From Closterium sp. NIES-65 (lineage: Eukaryota; Streptophyta; Zygnematophyceae; Desmidiales; Closteriaceae): DNA of 64,000 nt. The position numbers and the translations under genes were made by a program. Positions 39,234 through 50,252 of the stretch are shown piece after piece. The DNA is taken from positions 1,517,501 to 1,581,500 of the forward strand of contig CANXME010002538.1 in NCBI GenBank assembly GCA_948144175.1, written 5' to 3'. Under the pieces are notes generated by a model. The model was not told the DNA's origin. It made no database searches and saw only the letters and a list, made by a program, of their open reading frames with translations. The number at the start of each line of letters is the position of its first letter. The first letter of the stretch is position 1.

Positions 39234-39568
39234 TATCAGAACCTGAGCTTAGAATCCATACATTAGTAATGAGCTCGAAGCTCTACATCTATACTAGGAG
39301 TGGGGGTGGTGGAGGTGGCGATGGCGGTGGAAGCACATCCAGGCAGGGCAAGGAAGGGATGGGGAAGGGAATTAGGGGCAACCTCTACAGATTAAGGGTA
39401 ATCCCAAGGCAATTTCCAATTGGTGGGTTGGAGATTGCTTGGAGATCACACTTGGGTTTGGTTAGGATGTGGGTGTACACCCAACCAAGCACAGAGTCCA
39501 AACTACACTACGCTAGGATACAGAAAGTACAAAATACGAAGTGTGAGATTTGAGGTCTAACACTAACA
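39234..39568 (-). repeat. C7 3' LTR with an internal insertion
   Basis: Minus strand TGTTAGTGTTAGACC to GGTTCTGATA. Compared with the 5' LTR it has about 50 extra bases at 39285-39335, including actaggagtgggggtggtgg, which repeats the target-site flank at 39192-39228. Confidence 0.9.
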
Positions 39569-41157
39569 CCCCCCCATAGATGTCAATCGAACTCAAGGTA
39601 GAGAAGGTGGAGCGCAGAGCCCCATGCCACCAAGGAGATGATCAAATCAGCAAGGTTGCAGTCAGATGCAACGTACTCCACGTTCAGCTGCTCCCGCTGG
39701 ATAAGGTCATGAATGAAGAAATGTCAAAGTTCGATGTGCTCTATGCGAGTATGATACACAGGGTTCCTGGGAGAGGTGGATTATGCTTTTGTTTTCACAC
39801 CAGAGGGTGGGGGTGGGCTGAGGGTAGCCAAGCTCCTAGAGGAGGAAGGTAAGCCAATGGGCCTCTTGAGCCGCCATGGTGCCACTGTAAAGCTCTGCCT
39901 CACAAGAGAAGAGGGAGACTGCAGACGACCTGGTGGAGCGCCTCCCAAGGTTGAAGCAGTAGCCCTGAGAGAAGCGTCGGTGCGTCTGGTCATTGCCCAG
40001 GAGGAGTCAGTGTAACCTTCCAGTTGAGGAGGAGAAAGCCTACCAAGTGTGAGTACATGAGACTTGGTGCCTTGCAGATAGCACATCACCCATTTTTCCG
40101 CCTTCTAGTGAAGGTTAGTGAAGCATCCAGGAGCCACATAGCGAGAGAGGACAGTGTCAGGGTATGCCACGTCGGGCAGGTGCACATCATGGCGTACATG
40201 AGGGACCCTACAAGCTCCGAGTATTGCTCAGAGTAGGCCTCTGGTGTGGGCACAGTTGGAGCTATGAGGATTTAGGTATGGGTATGCACAATTCCATCTC
40301 AAAGCGTTTGAGCACATTGTTGATGTAGAACTCCTGGGAGAGTGAGATGGTGGGGAGCTTGGCGATCACGAGTGATCTCCATCCCCAGGTAGTTCTTGAG
40401 GTCACCGAGGTCTTTCATCAGGAGGGCCTTGCTGAGGGCCACCAGGACGGAGGTCATCTAGGCCGAGTCCTTGGCAACGAGGACGACGTCATCGACGTAG
40501 AAAAGGATGTAGAATGGCTCAGAGTGACGGCGAATGAAGAGAGTCGGGTCAGTGGATGATGGATGAAAGTCCAATAAGAGAAGAACTTCTTTCACTTTGT
40601 TGTGCCATTCATGAGGGGCTTGTTTGAGGCTGTAAACAGGGAGATTCAGCTTCCACACAGTGTTGGGAGGGAAATCGTGTGGAAAGCCTTCAGGTCGGTC
40701 CATGTCTCCTTGAGGTTTCTTTGAAGGAATGCTGAAGAAGCGTCCATGGATTTTGACCAAATGCGTGTGAACTGTGGGTGGTTTGGATGTGGGAGAGAAG
40801 GTTTTGAAGAATCAAAGTACTACTACTGAGTAAATCCCTTAGCCACATAGCGCGCTTTGAACACGGGAGCCTCCTCCGAAAGTTGCTTCACTCGAAACAG
40901 CCACTTGCCCCCAACGATGTTAACTCATGGAGGTGGAGTTTCGTCGTCGAAGGAGTGGTTGCGAGTGAAGGCTTCACACTCAGCTTCCATAATAGTGCGC
41001 CACTTAGCAGCATGGGGACCCAAAAGAGCCTCTTGGATGGTGAGAGGGATAGGGATGGTCGGGTTCGCCAAGAAGTTGAGTGTGGGTGATTCAGTGATAT
41101 TGAGGAAGATGTGCGAGAGCTGACGAATGACTGTGTGGAGATCTCACAGCTCCTCAT
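39569..41157 (-). pseudogene. C7 RT and RNase H
   Basis: RT: FRVKQLSEEAPVFKARYVAKG-like sequence near 40870 (broken frame), then LPVYSLKQAPHEWHNKVKEV and FYILFYVDDVVLVAKD at about 40480, with YVDD intact. RNase H: LEGYTDSSWA ... TASTLGGAPPGR at about 39900-40020. It then loses frame; remnants of the tail run to about 39600. Several frameshifts separate these blocks. Confidence 0.85.
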
Positions 41158-41224
41158 GCGTGTCTTATAGAAGGGTAGTGGGTAGATCTCCCCCAGCAGG
41201 AGGAGTCGGAGTGATCACTGAGCA

Positions 41225-42657
41225 TCAAATGGCAAGTGCCAATGGAGGAGCAGCCCCATGCGACCGAGTGCCATGAGCCATCGAAGAATAGGGCAGAGCA
41301 GACGTTCCTGGTGGGGACGATTTAGGAGGCCTAGGCAGAGAGATCGGCCGTCGCTGGTATGTGATCAGTTTGCTCGGTTGTGGGAGAGCAAGTTCATGAG
41401 TGGAGGAGGGAACGGGGGGAGGAGGTGGGGCTGGAGGGTTCGACCGCCGATGGTATGTGATTGGTATGCTTGGTGGTTGGAGCGCAGTTGGCAGAGTGGT
41501 GGAGGGGGGAGATGGAGGAGCAGCTGCTGAGGACACCAGAGAGGTCAGGTTAGAGACCTCATATGGGGATAGTGCGATGGCAGGAGAGGTAGGAGGTGAG
41601 GGAGCTGGTGCAGGCGGAAGTTCAAGAGGCGCATCAAAGTCAGCCCACACAAGGGAGGGTGGTCCGGAGGGAGGATTCCCCCCCGAGGTGGTGTAAAAGG
41701 GGCGAGTTTCATCAACGACGACATCGCGAGCTCCGCACTAGTTGTTGACTGGAGGGGTTGATAAGAAGGTAGGCAATGGAGTCAGCGTTATGCCCAAAGT
41801 AGATGCACAGTTTGAGTTTTTGGACCAAGCTTGCCACCTTGCCGTCGCCGAGCCTGAGGGTTCAGGAGGGCATAGGCAGTGCACCCCTAGACCTGAAAAG
41901 GGCGCACAGTGGGTGTTTTCCAGAGCCAGAGTGTGGTGGGAGTGGTATCGGGAAGATGCGGGTGGGGATAGAGGTTGTAAAGGAGAGCGGCATGATAGAG
42001 GGCATACCCCCATTGTGAGAGTGGTGCATTGGAGTGGCTGAGGAGGCAGCGAGCGATCTGCACCAATGTGTGATTGTGGCTCTTTGCTATGCCGCTCTGC
42101 TGCGGTCTAGTAGGAAGGGTGAAGTTTTGCCAAATGCCAAGAAAGGAGCAGAAGGCTTTAAGGTTGTCGTTCCAGAATTCACCACCACCATCCGAATGAA
42201 GGCGCTTGACCTTGGTGCTAAAGGTGGTCCGTGCTTGGTTAACCCATGCCATGATGGCCTGAGCCTTAGCCTTAGTGCGGAGGATGTGCACAGAAACATA
42301 GCGAGAGTGGTCATCAACTATTACAAGGAAAAAGCAATGGCCGCCTCGTGCGGCAACATGGGCAAGGCCCCAGACGTCTATGTGGACTAGGTCTAGTGGG
42401 GCTGCAGCGACTAAGGGTGAGGCAGTGTGGGGTTGTTGACGGAGCTTGCTTTTGGTGCAATCAGAAAACGAGGGAGCAGGAGAGTCAGGTGGTGGAGGAA
42501 GTGAGGCAGGTAGGCCAAGAAGAAGCTTCTTGGAGGCCATGTCAGCAAGCGTGCGGAAGTTTGGGTGCTCGAGCCGATCGTGGTAGAGGATGGTCGGGTT
42601 GGTGAAATTGCGACACGAGCATGGTGTGGTAGTAGCTTGTGCTTGGGTGGTTGACAC
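41225..42657 (-). pseudogene. C7 integrase and linker
   Basis: GAG_pre-integrase (LYHDRLEHPNFRTLADMASK) and the integrase core: D in VHIDVWG, D in LHSDGGGEF. The third catalytic residue is lost, reading SGIAKSHNHTL where Copia integrases have NGIAERxNRTL. The integrase frame stops at 41887. A Pro-Ser-rich linker (41225-41650, LPPAPAPSPPTSPAIAL, ITYQRRPI) follows in another frame. Confidence 0.88.
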
Positions 42658-44280
42658 TTGAGGGGTAGGTACACGTAACGTGTAGAGGCCACTGCAGTTG
42701 AGGGTGAAGCGAGCTAGAGCCTTGTTAGTCAGTGGGTCGATGAAATGACAATAGTCCTCATTCTCCGAGAAGATGGTGCGTGATGCGGGGAACCCTTGGC
42801 AAGAGTGGTGAAGCTTGAATTAGCTCCCAGAAGAGGGATGGGTGTTGCGTGAGTTTGAAGGAGAGTGTCTCCTTGAGCACTGTGTGGCAGTGTGGGGTTG
42901 TTGACGGAGCTTGCTTTTGGTGCAATCAGAAAACGAGGGAGCAGGAGAGTCAGGTGGTGGAGGAAGTGAGGCAGGTAGGCCAAGAAGAAGCTTCTTGGAG
43001 GCCATGTCAGCAAGTGTGCGGAAGTTTGGGTGCTCGAGCCGATCGTGGTAGAGGATGGTCGGGTTGGTGAAATTGCGACATGAGCATGGTGTGGTAGCAG
43101 CCTGTGCTTGGGTGGTTGACACTTGTGGGGTAGGTACACGTAACGTGTAGAGGCCACTGCAGTTGAGGGTGAAGCGAGCTAGGGCCTTGTTAGTCAGTGG
43201 GTCGATGATGTGATAATAGTCCTCATTCTCCGAGAAGATGGTGCGTGATGCGGAGAACCCTTGGCAAGAGTGGTGAAGCTTGAATTAGCTCCCAGAAGAG
43301 GGATGGGTGTTGCGTGAGTTTGAAGGAGAGTGTCTCCTTGAGCACTGTGTGGCAGTGTGGGGTTGTTGACGGAGCTTGCTTTTGGTGCAATCAGAAAACG
43401 AGGGAGTAGGAGAGTCAGGTGGTGGAGGAAGTGAGGCAGGTAGGCCAAGAAGAAGCTTCTTGGAGGCCATGTCAGCAAGTGTGCGAAAGTTTGGGTGCTC
43501 GAGCCGATCGTGGTAGAGGATGGTCGGGTTGGTGAAATTGCGACACGAGCATGCTGTGGTAGCAGCGTGTGCTTGGGTGGTTGACACTTGTGGGGTAGGT
43601 ACACGTAACGTGTAGAGGCCACTGCAGTTGAGGGTGAAGCGAGCTAGGGCCTTGTTAGTCAGTGGGTCGATGATGTGATAATAGTCCTCATTCTCCGAGA
43701 AGATGGTGCGTGATGCGGAGAACCCTTGGCAAGAGTGGTGAAGCTTGAATTAGCTCCCAGAAGAAGGATGGGTGTTGCGTGAGTTTGAAGGAGAGTGTCT
43801 CCTTGAGCACTGTGTGGCAGTGTGGGGTTGTTGACGGAGCTTGCTTTTGGTGCAATCAGAAAACGAGGGAGCAGGAGAGTCAGGTGGTGGAGGAAGTGAG
43901 GCAGGTAGGCCAAGAAGAAGCTTCTTGGAGGCCATGTCAGCAAGTGTGTGAAAGTTTGGGTGCTCGAGCCGATCGTGGTAGAGGATGGTCGGGTTGGTGA
44001 AATTGCGACACGAGCATGGTGTGGTAGCAGCGTGTGCTTGGGTGGTTGACACTTGTGGGGTAGGTACACGTAACGTGTAGAGGCCACTGCAGTTGAGGGT
44101 GAAGCGAGCTAGGGCCTTGTTAGTCAGTGGGTCGATGATGTGATAATAGTCCTCATTCTCCGAGAAGATGGTGCGTGATGCGGAGAACCCTTGGCAAGAG
44201 TGGTGAAGCTTGAATTAGCTCCCAGAAGAAGGATGGGTGTTGCGTGAGTTTGAAGGAGAGTGTCTCCTTGAGCACTGTGT
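42421..44280 (-). repeat. 465-bp tandem repeat, four copies
   Basis: Copies start at 42421, 42886, 43351 and 43816, each exactly 465 bp, with only a few differences. The unit runs from the protease C terminus through most of the GAG_pre-integrase domain. It equals 155 codons, so the frame is kept, but every copy junction carries the same TAA (GS-stop-FKLHHS). The repeats therefore amplified an already inactive segment. Confidence 0.96.
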
Positions 44281-44994
44281 GAGTAGCCCCGCCATCGAGT
44301 GTGAATTCTATGTATTGTGGTGCTGTGATGAGCCAATGTACTGCGAAGTTGCTTCATTAATCAGGGAACAACAAGTTGAGGCGCACATGAGTAGGAGCAC
44401 TAGAACTAGCACTACCCTGAGCGGGGTCCTGTGCCTCAACTAGGTTGGCCTTACGTGGGCGCATCCAATTCGGCGGCTTCTTGTCGACTCCGTGGACGGC
44501 ATACCATTCGTTCTCTTTCTTCTTGAAGGCCCGTTAGGATTCAGGGCTGTACAAAAATTCAACCTTGAGAATTCGGACCCTGGAGCAAAGTCAGATCTTA
44601 ATGTTTAGGGCATTAAGGCCATATGGCCTTAAATTGACAGCCGTGGTTAGAAGTGGGGTATTTGTGGAATGTGTTGACAAGTTCGGAGGGGTGGAGCCGA
44701 TGAGGACGCTACTGATAGCCGCATCGGCCTTCTCCCACTTGCGGTACTTGGCAACAGAATCCTCGTACTCTTGGGTTGCCACAGCATCAGAGGGATCGGG
44801 CGGCTTCTTGGGGGTGGGGGGCTGTTTTCCCTTGCCATGGCTGAGAAGAACGTCCTTGAAGGTTATAGTCCACACACTTCACGACTCAAGAGGTGCTTGT
44901 CAACCCCGTAGCTCCATGCCTTGGAGCTAGTGCCGTCGGTTTCAAGGCGGAGCAGGGTGATGGGGTTGGCGAGAGTGGCCGGGGCGAACGCCAT
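44281..44994 (-). pseudogene. C7 gag and start of protease
   Basis: ATG at 44994 gives MAFAPATLANPITLLRLETD, then a UBN2-like gag (TQEYEDSVAKYRKWEKADAA) to about 44647, where a hAT MITE intervenes. Beyond it a short basic part (RAFKKKENEWYAVHGVDKK) leads to the protease start FTLDGGATHTVL, with DSG changed to DGG. The middle of gag, including any zinc knuckle, is missing. Stops lie near 44360. Confidence 0.8.
44542..44646. mobile_element. Short hAT-type MITE (105 bp)
   Basis: Ends CAGGGCTGT and ACAGCCGTG form an inverted repeat. The flanks ttaggatt and ttagaagt are a 6-of-8 match for a hAT duplication. It aligns over its whole length with the reverse complement of 29893-29992, sharing CTTAATGCCCT-AACATTAAG and a central inverted repeat (AAGGCCATATGGCCTT here). 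Confidence 0.75.
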
Positions 44995-45807
44995 GGCGAA
45001 GAACCCTTTAGGTCTCGCGCGAAGCGCTGCTCTGAACTCACTGATAGGAACTTGAAGTTTAGGGTTTCTGAAGGAGAATTTGAATAACTTGAGGTTTAGG
45101 GTTTACGAAAGAAATTTTTGAGGATTAGGGTTTCCGAAGGACACTTTGAAGGAAACGCCGATTTCAGAAGTGTCGATTAACTGCTAATCCTGGTCCCCCC
45201 CACGGCCTTGTCCCTCAGCTTCACGGATTTGCTGCTAGATGGCTGCTCGGCTACACTTGTTCAGCTGTGGGGTGATAGAGCTGCCGTAGCAGGGCGATGG
45301 GCGGCATCACGCTGCAAGGCGACGGGCGTCAGCTCGACGTGAAGCTGCAAGGCGATGGGTGTTAGCCCAAAGTTGACGCTGCAGGGCGACGGGCGGCAGC
45401 TCGACGTGAAGTGCCGCTGCAGGGCAACAGGCGGCAGCCAAAAGATTGATGAGATGAGAAAAAATAGGGTTACGCCGAAGCGAGGAGAACAGCGGGACAG
45501 AACAGTGGTGACTTGGATCGAGTGGCGAGAAAGCGCTAGTGACGGTTATCTTTAGCAAAGAGCACAAACCGGTGCACCATGAGTGTGAAAGAGGTGGCGC
45601 TTGGGAAAATCTGCCCACGGAAGATGTCGCAAATTACAGCGACGAGGAAAGCGCGGGAGAAATTTTGGTTGGGAAGATTAGGTCGATGACGATTCTTAAC
45701 ATCGAGCGATAAATGTTGAAGGCGGCTTCGCCTAAGAGTGCGAGAGGGGATTTCGCAAAGGTCATAGGGTGAAGATCCGCGTGTGCGGCTGAAGAGCTCT
45801 AATACCA
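44995..45807 (-). other. C7 leader and primer site
   Basis: Between the primer site (45794-45807) and gag, the leader holds a short repeat around GGCGACGGGCGGCAGCTCGACG (45290-45440) and, close to the gag start, three telobox-like TTTAGGG/ATTAGGG motifs (45056-45140; AAACCCTAA on the minus strand). Confidence 0.7.
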
Positions 45808-46090
45808 TATCAGAACTTGAGCTTAGAATCCATACATTGGTAATGAGCTCGAAGCTCTTTAGTGCATCTAGGATGGGCAAGGAAGGGATGGGGATAGAAA
45901 TCAGGGGCAATCTCTAAAGATTGGGGGTGATCCCAAGGCAATCTCCAATTGGTGGGTTGGAGATGGCTTGGAGATCACATTTGGGTTTGGTTGTGATGTA
46001 GGTGTACATCCAACCAAACACAAAGTGCAAACTACATGACACCAGGATATAAAAAGTACAAAATACGAAGTGTTATGTCTAACGCTTACA
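45808..46090 (-). repeat. C7 5' LTR
   Basis: 283 bp, TGTAAGCGTTAGACA to AAGTTCTGATA on the minus strand, followed by the primer site. Confidence 0.93.
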
Positions 46091-49000
46091 GCAGGGGTGG
46101 TGGTGGTGGCGGTGGCGGTGGCGGTGGTGGGGGTAGTGGGGGTGGCGGTGGTGGTGGAGGTGGAGGGGGTAGTAGAGCTGGTGGGGGTGGTGGGGGTGGT
46201 GGAGGGGGCTCGGGTGGCAGTCGGGGTGGAGCTAGTGGGGGTGGAGGCTCGGGTACGGCTACCCGAAGGGTTGCGTCCGATTGTGCAGCTGGTTGAGGCG
46301 GAGGGTTTGGGGGTGGACAGTAGCAGCAGTCACGTCAGCATGAGACTCTCTCGCCATAGTAGCTTCGTGAGTGGGTTGCCCAGCGAGGCGAGGCCAGAGG
46401 CAGAAGTCGCTACCAGTATGTCCGATAAATGGGTCTTCGCTTTGGAGAGGTCTGCGGCGGGCTGGGGCACACTAGGGCTCGTTGCTCCTACCGCCTTGAC
46501 GATGCCTTTCGCGCGGGATTTGGTGAGCAGCCCAAACTTCCAGACTAGATCTAATTGTGTAGAGGCTGATAGTGTAGGTGCTTGTGAGACAGCTAGCACA
46601 TGTGCAGTCTCTGCGGAGGCATTGCTCACCTTCACACTTGACTCTGGAGCGTCCAGATGCTTCTTCCGCGACTGCACCACAGTCACACCGCTCCCGGCAC
46701 CTGTCCCGGTCACCCTGGCTGACCCCTCCTCTGGTCCAGTCATTGCACAAGGCTCAATACTTCTCCCGTGTCCAGCAACCCCTCCTGGCTCCCTCACAGG
46801 TCTCAACCTCTCTTCGTTCCCTACGATGATCACCACCACCAAAATTGGGGACAAGCATATGGCAATCTGTATGGACACGGAGTCTGGAGACCACCTTGCC
46901 ATGTTCAAACTTAGGCCTGGGTCTGGACTGTACACACTACACACTGAGTTTTCCCAAGTAGCTGCATCAGGTCAGGTCAATGTGTCTTGCTCGTGCTGGT
47001 TACTCACGCACTCGTCCCTCCTCTAGCACCACCATCTTGGTCACCCCACCTTCCACGCCTCCGCAGCATACACTCGCGTGTCCTTGTCCTTGGACTTCCC
47101 AGGTCCCTGCCCGCACTCCTACTGTTGCTTGCGCCGCCGTGCACTCCCTGCGTTGAGGGGCATCAGCGCGCCGCTCCTCACTCCTCGTTTGCACCGACCA
47201 CTGCTCCTCTACAGATGCTGCACATGGACGTGTTAGGTCCCGCCCCCATCTTTGGGCCACGCCGGGAGCACTGTTTTCTGCTGGTCGTGGGTCAATTCAC
47301 ACGCTACACGACGGTGTTGTTATGATCCCTTGAATCTGTGCCGTTCATCGCCACGTGAGCGCATGGTTCCACCAGGACCTCCTGATGCTATGTCTACACT
47401 CTCATCGTGTTGTCAAGTTTTCCTCCAGTCTCCTTGAAGATTTTTGTCGTGAGGAGTGCATCACCCAGTCGTTCACATTTCCGGCTTCTCCACAATAGAA
47501 TGGGATCGCTGAGCACCGCATTGGCTTGATCATGGAGGTTGCTCGAACCTCCATGATCCATGCGGCTGCTCCCCATTTTCTGTGGTCGTTTGCGATCCGA
47601 TGCGTCACGCATCAGCTCAACCTCTGGCCCCATGTCTCCCATCCTGACGAGATCCATGACGACTCGCCTGACTGACCATGTTACCACCCGTTCACGCGCC
47701 GCGTCCTATCCTCATGCGACGTCACCTTTGACAAGTCAGTTTGTTACTATCACCTCTTTCCCCACCGCAGTTCCTCGGTGCCCCCTCCACCCCTCTTCAT
47801 TGTTCCAAGTTACCCCCCGGTAGACCCCCCCCCCCCCCCCCCCCCCCCCCTCTCGTCTTGCTCCTTCAGGTGTATCTCGGGTCACACCACCCCCCTTGGT
47901 TGAGCCTTTGGAGGTTTCCTCATATCCCTCTTGCTCGGCTGAGGGGGGTGACCCTGCTGCTGATGACACGGCGGTCTCTCGCCGCTCACTGTGCTTGGAG
48001 ACTCCTCCTAGTTTTCTCGTCTTTGCCGCCTTTGTAGCCGGTCACTGTGGACTCTAGTGCTGTTTGGGGTGGTGACACTGGAGTTGCGAGTTCTAGGGGT
48101 ACTGGTTCTGAGAATGCTGGTGCTGGAGGTGCTGTTTCTTGGGGTGGTGACCCTGAGGGTGCTGTTTTGAGGGGTGCTGAGCATCCTCGTGGAGGTGGAG
48201 CCAAGGGTACTACTACTAGAGGCTCTGTGGGTGCGTTGCACCCTCTACTGCAACGGCCCTTGTTCTGGTGGCAGCAGAAGTTGTTCCTGCCGCTTCCTGG
48301 GTCCGTTGCTCAGGGTTCTAGGGGTGTTGGAGCTGGAGGTGCTAGAGGTTTGAGTGTTGGAGGTACTGGAGCTGGAGGTGCTGCAAGTTCCGGAGCTGGA
48401 GGTGCTCAAGGTTCTGGTGCTCGAGGTACTAGAGCTGGAGGTGCTGGAAATTTTGCTGCTGGAGGTTCTCGTTATCCTGGTTCTGGAGCTGGAGGTTATG
48501 GATCTGGAGGAGCGGCCACCGAGGGTGTTGGTCGTGCTGGAGCTGGAGGTGTTCCTGATGCTCGTACTGAGAGAGCTAGTTCTGGGGGTTCTGCGCAGCC
48601 GCTACCACGTCGACCCTTATTCTAGGAGCACCCAGATTCAAGGCTCCCCCCACCTGGCTCCGCACTTCACCAGGTTCTTCGTCTTCCATGTGCCTCTACA
48701 GAGCCGTCTGCCACTGGTACTACTACTCCTCTACTGCTTCTGCCGCCTTACCTGTCTTAGACACGGTTATCGCCTGACTCCCCACTGCCTCTTCCTTCTC
48801 ATTGCCCTTCAATGACAGACTTCCTGACTAAGCGTCGAGAGCCTGCGTCTTGTCCTGCCTCACCTGTTGCTCACACTTTTCGTGCTTGCCGTGTTCGCCC
48901 TCCACCTGTCCCCGACACTCGCACCATGACTCGTCGTCCTTCCGATGTTCCACAGCGTGTTGTCGTGCCGTTACCTTCCTGGCATTTCTAACCCTGTGTA

Positions 49001-49182
49001 TGACCTTGCTCGTGCTGCCAATTCGACCTTCACTCCTTGTATCGCCACACCTATGTCGGAACCTATATTTTTGTCTGTTGCTATAGATGCCTTAGACAAC
49101 GAGCTCGCTGACTTTGCTACTATGTATTGCCTTGAATACCTCGCGAGTCTTGTTTCTGGCTCTGCCTGTCCTGCATCCGTTG
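46091..49182 (+). pseudogene. C6 gag tail, protease, integrase, linker and RT start
   Basis: After C7 the Gly-rich run resumes (46091-46250). The protease is well preserved (FTLDSGASRCFFRDCTTVTPL, DSG intact). GAG_pre-integrase and integrase follow with frameshifts near 47020 and 47330; NGIAEHRIG-like sequence lies near 47505. Linker-coding sequence includes a 26-base C run (47825-47850) at the frameshift hotspot also seen in C1 and C3, then a Gly-Ala-rich repeat linker (48047-48625). The pre-RT block (ALDNELADFATMYCLEYLASLV) ends at 49182, where the C8 LTR begins. No knuckle is recognisable. Confidence 0.82.
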
Positions 49183-49313
49183 TGTCAGAACATATAGCTT
49201 ATACATCTGTGCAGGCTGTAGTGGGGTAGCCCATAAAGGGGTACAACCCAATTAGGGTTAGTACTTGTACCCAACTGTTTCATAGTTCATTCATTCTCGT
49301 TCCAATTCTCACA
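49183..49313 (+). repeat. C8 5' LTR
   Basis: 131 bp, TGTCAGAACATATAGC to CAATTCTCACA. It carries GGGGTACAACCC-AATT-AGGGTT and TTGTACCC. It matches the C1 and C11 LTRs most closely. Confidence 0.9.
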
Positions 49314-49356
49314 TGGTATAGAGCAGGTTCCCCGGTGGGAACTGTTCCTAGGGCCC
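49314..49356 (+). promoter_or_regulatory. C8 primer site and leader hairpin
   Basis: TGGTATAGAGCAGG, a stem GTTCCC / GGGAAC with loop CGGT (49327-49342), then GGGCCCAC at 49351. Confidence 0.85.
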
Positions 49357-49419
49357 ACTGACCATTTTTTTCCTGCCCGGAGCGCGCTTGACCCCTGCCC
49401 GAGTCGCGCCCCGTGTGAC

Positions 49420-50150
49420 TTCCCTCACGGCCCCTAGTGGCCCTCGCGGCCCTCTTCGAACCGCCCTCGCGGCCCCTTTCCGCGGCCCCGTCGCCGCCCT
49501 TTCAGCGGCCCTGTCGCCGCCCTTTCCGTGGCCCCGTCGCCGCCCTTCCACGACCTCGCCGCCCACCCTTGCAGCGGCCCCGTTGCCGCCCTTCCGCGGC
49601 CCCGACGCGGCCCTTCCGCGGCCCCGTAGCCGCCCTTCCGCGGCCCCCCCCGGCGCCGCCAATCTGCGGCCCCGTCGCCGCCCTCCAGCGGCCCCGTCGC
49701 TGCCCTTCCGCGGACCCGTCCCCGCCCTTTCAGCGGCCCCGTCGCCGCACTCTCAGCGGCCCCATCGCCGCCCGCCCTTTCAGCGGCCCCGTCGCCGACC
49801 TTCCGCGGCCACGTCGCCGCCCTTCAGCAACCCCATCGCCGCCCTTCCGCGGCCGAGTCGCCGCCCTTTCAACGGCCCGACGACGCCCTTTCTGCGGCCC
49901 ATCGCCGCCCTTTCAGCGGCCCCGTCGCCGCCCTTCCACGGCCCCGTCGCCGCTCCGCCGCCCAGCGCCCGAGCCGCCGAGCAGCCCAGCCGCCGAGCAG
50001 CCGAGCCGCCGAGCAGTCGAGCCGCCGAGCAGCCGAGCCGCCGAGCCGCCGAGCCGCCCGACCGCCGAGCTGACCTGCAGCCGAGCCGCCCGACCGCCAA
50101 GCCGCCCAGCAGCCGAGCTGCCGAGCTACACCGCAGCCGAGGCGCTGCTG
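49420..50150 (+). repeat. C8 leader repeats
   Basis: About 30 units around GGCCCCGTCGCCGCCCTTTCAGC (49470-49960), then a 9-12 bp GAGCCGCCGAGCAGCC block (49975-50130). Order and unit types match the C2, C9 and C10 leaders. Confidence 0.88.
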
Positions 50151-50252
50151 CCTGTCGGCCTGCCCGGGACCACCCCACTTGCCTGGTAAGAGCAGCGCCT
50201 CTGCCACTACACTGCCCTGCCCCACTATACGCACTGCCTGTCTACTGCTGTC

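Larger units (their letters stand above)
39234..46090 (-). mobile_element. C7: Copia element of a second lineage, nested in C6
   Basis: A 6857-bp minus-strand element with LTRs of 335 bp (39234-39568) and 283 bp (45808-46090), bounded by a perfect duplication gcagg (39229-39233 and 46091-46095). The primer site TGGTATTAGAGCTC lies at 45794-45807 and the polypurine tract CTATGGGGGGG next to the 3' LTR. Gag, protease, integrase, RT and RNase H remnants are in Copia order but differ clearly from the C1 family. It carries a 4 x 465-bp amplification and a hAT MITE. Confidence 0.95.

Noticed and set aside
42348-44000. Plus-strand 73-85 aa frames repeated every 465 bp
   Set aside because: Antisense shadows of the GAG_pre-integrase tandem repeat.
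42421-44280. CRISPR array
   Set aside because: Repeats are 465 bp and directly adjacent, with no spacers; this is eukaryotic retroelement DNA.
45056-45140. Interstitial telomere array
   Set aside because: Only three separated TTTAGGG-like motifs, not a tandem array.
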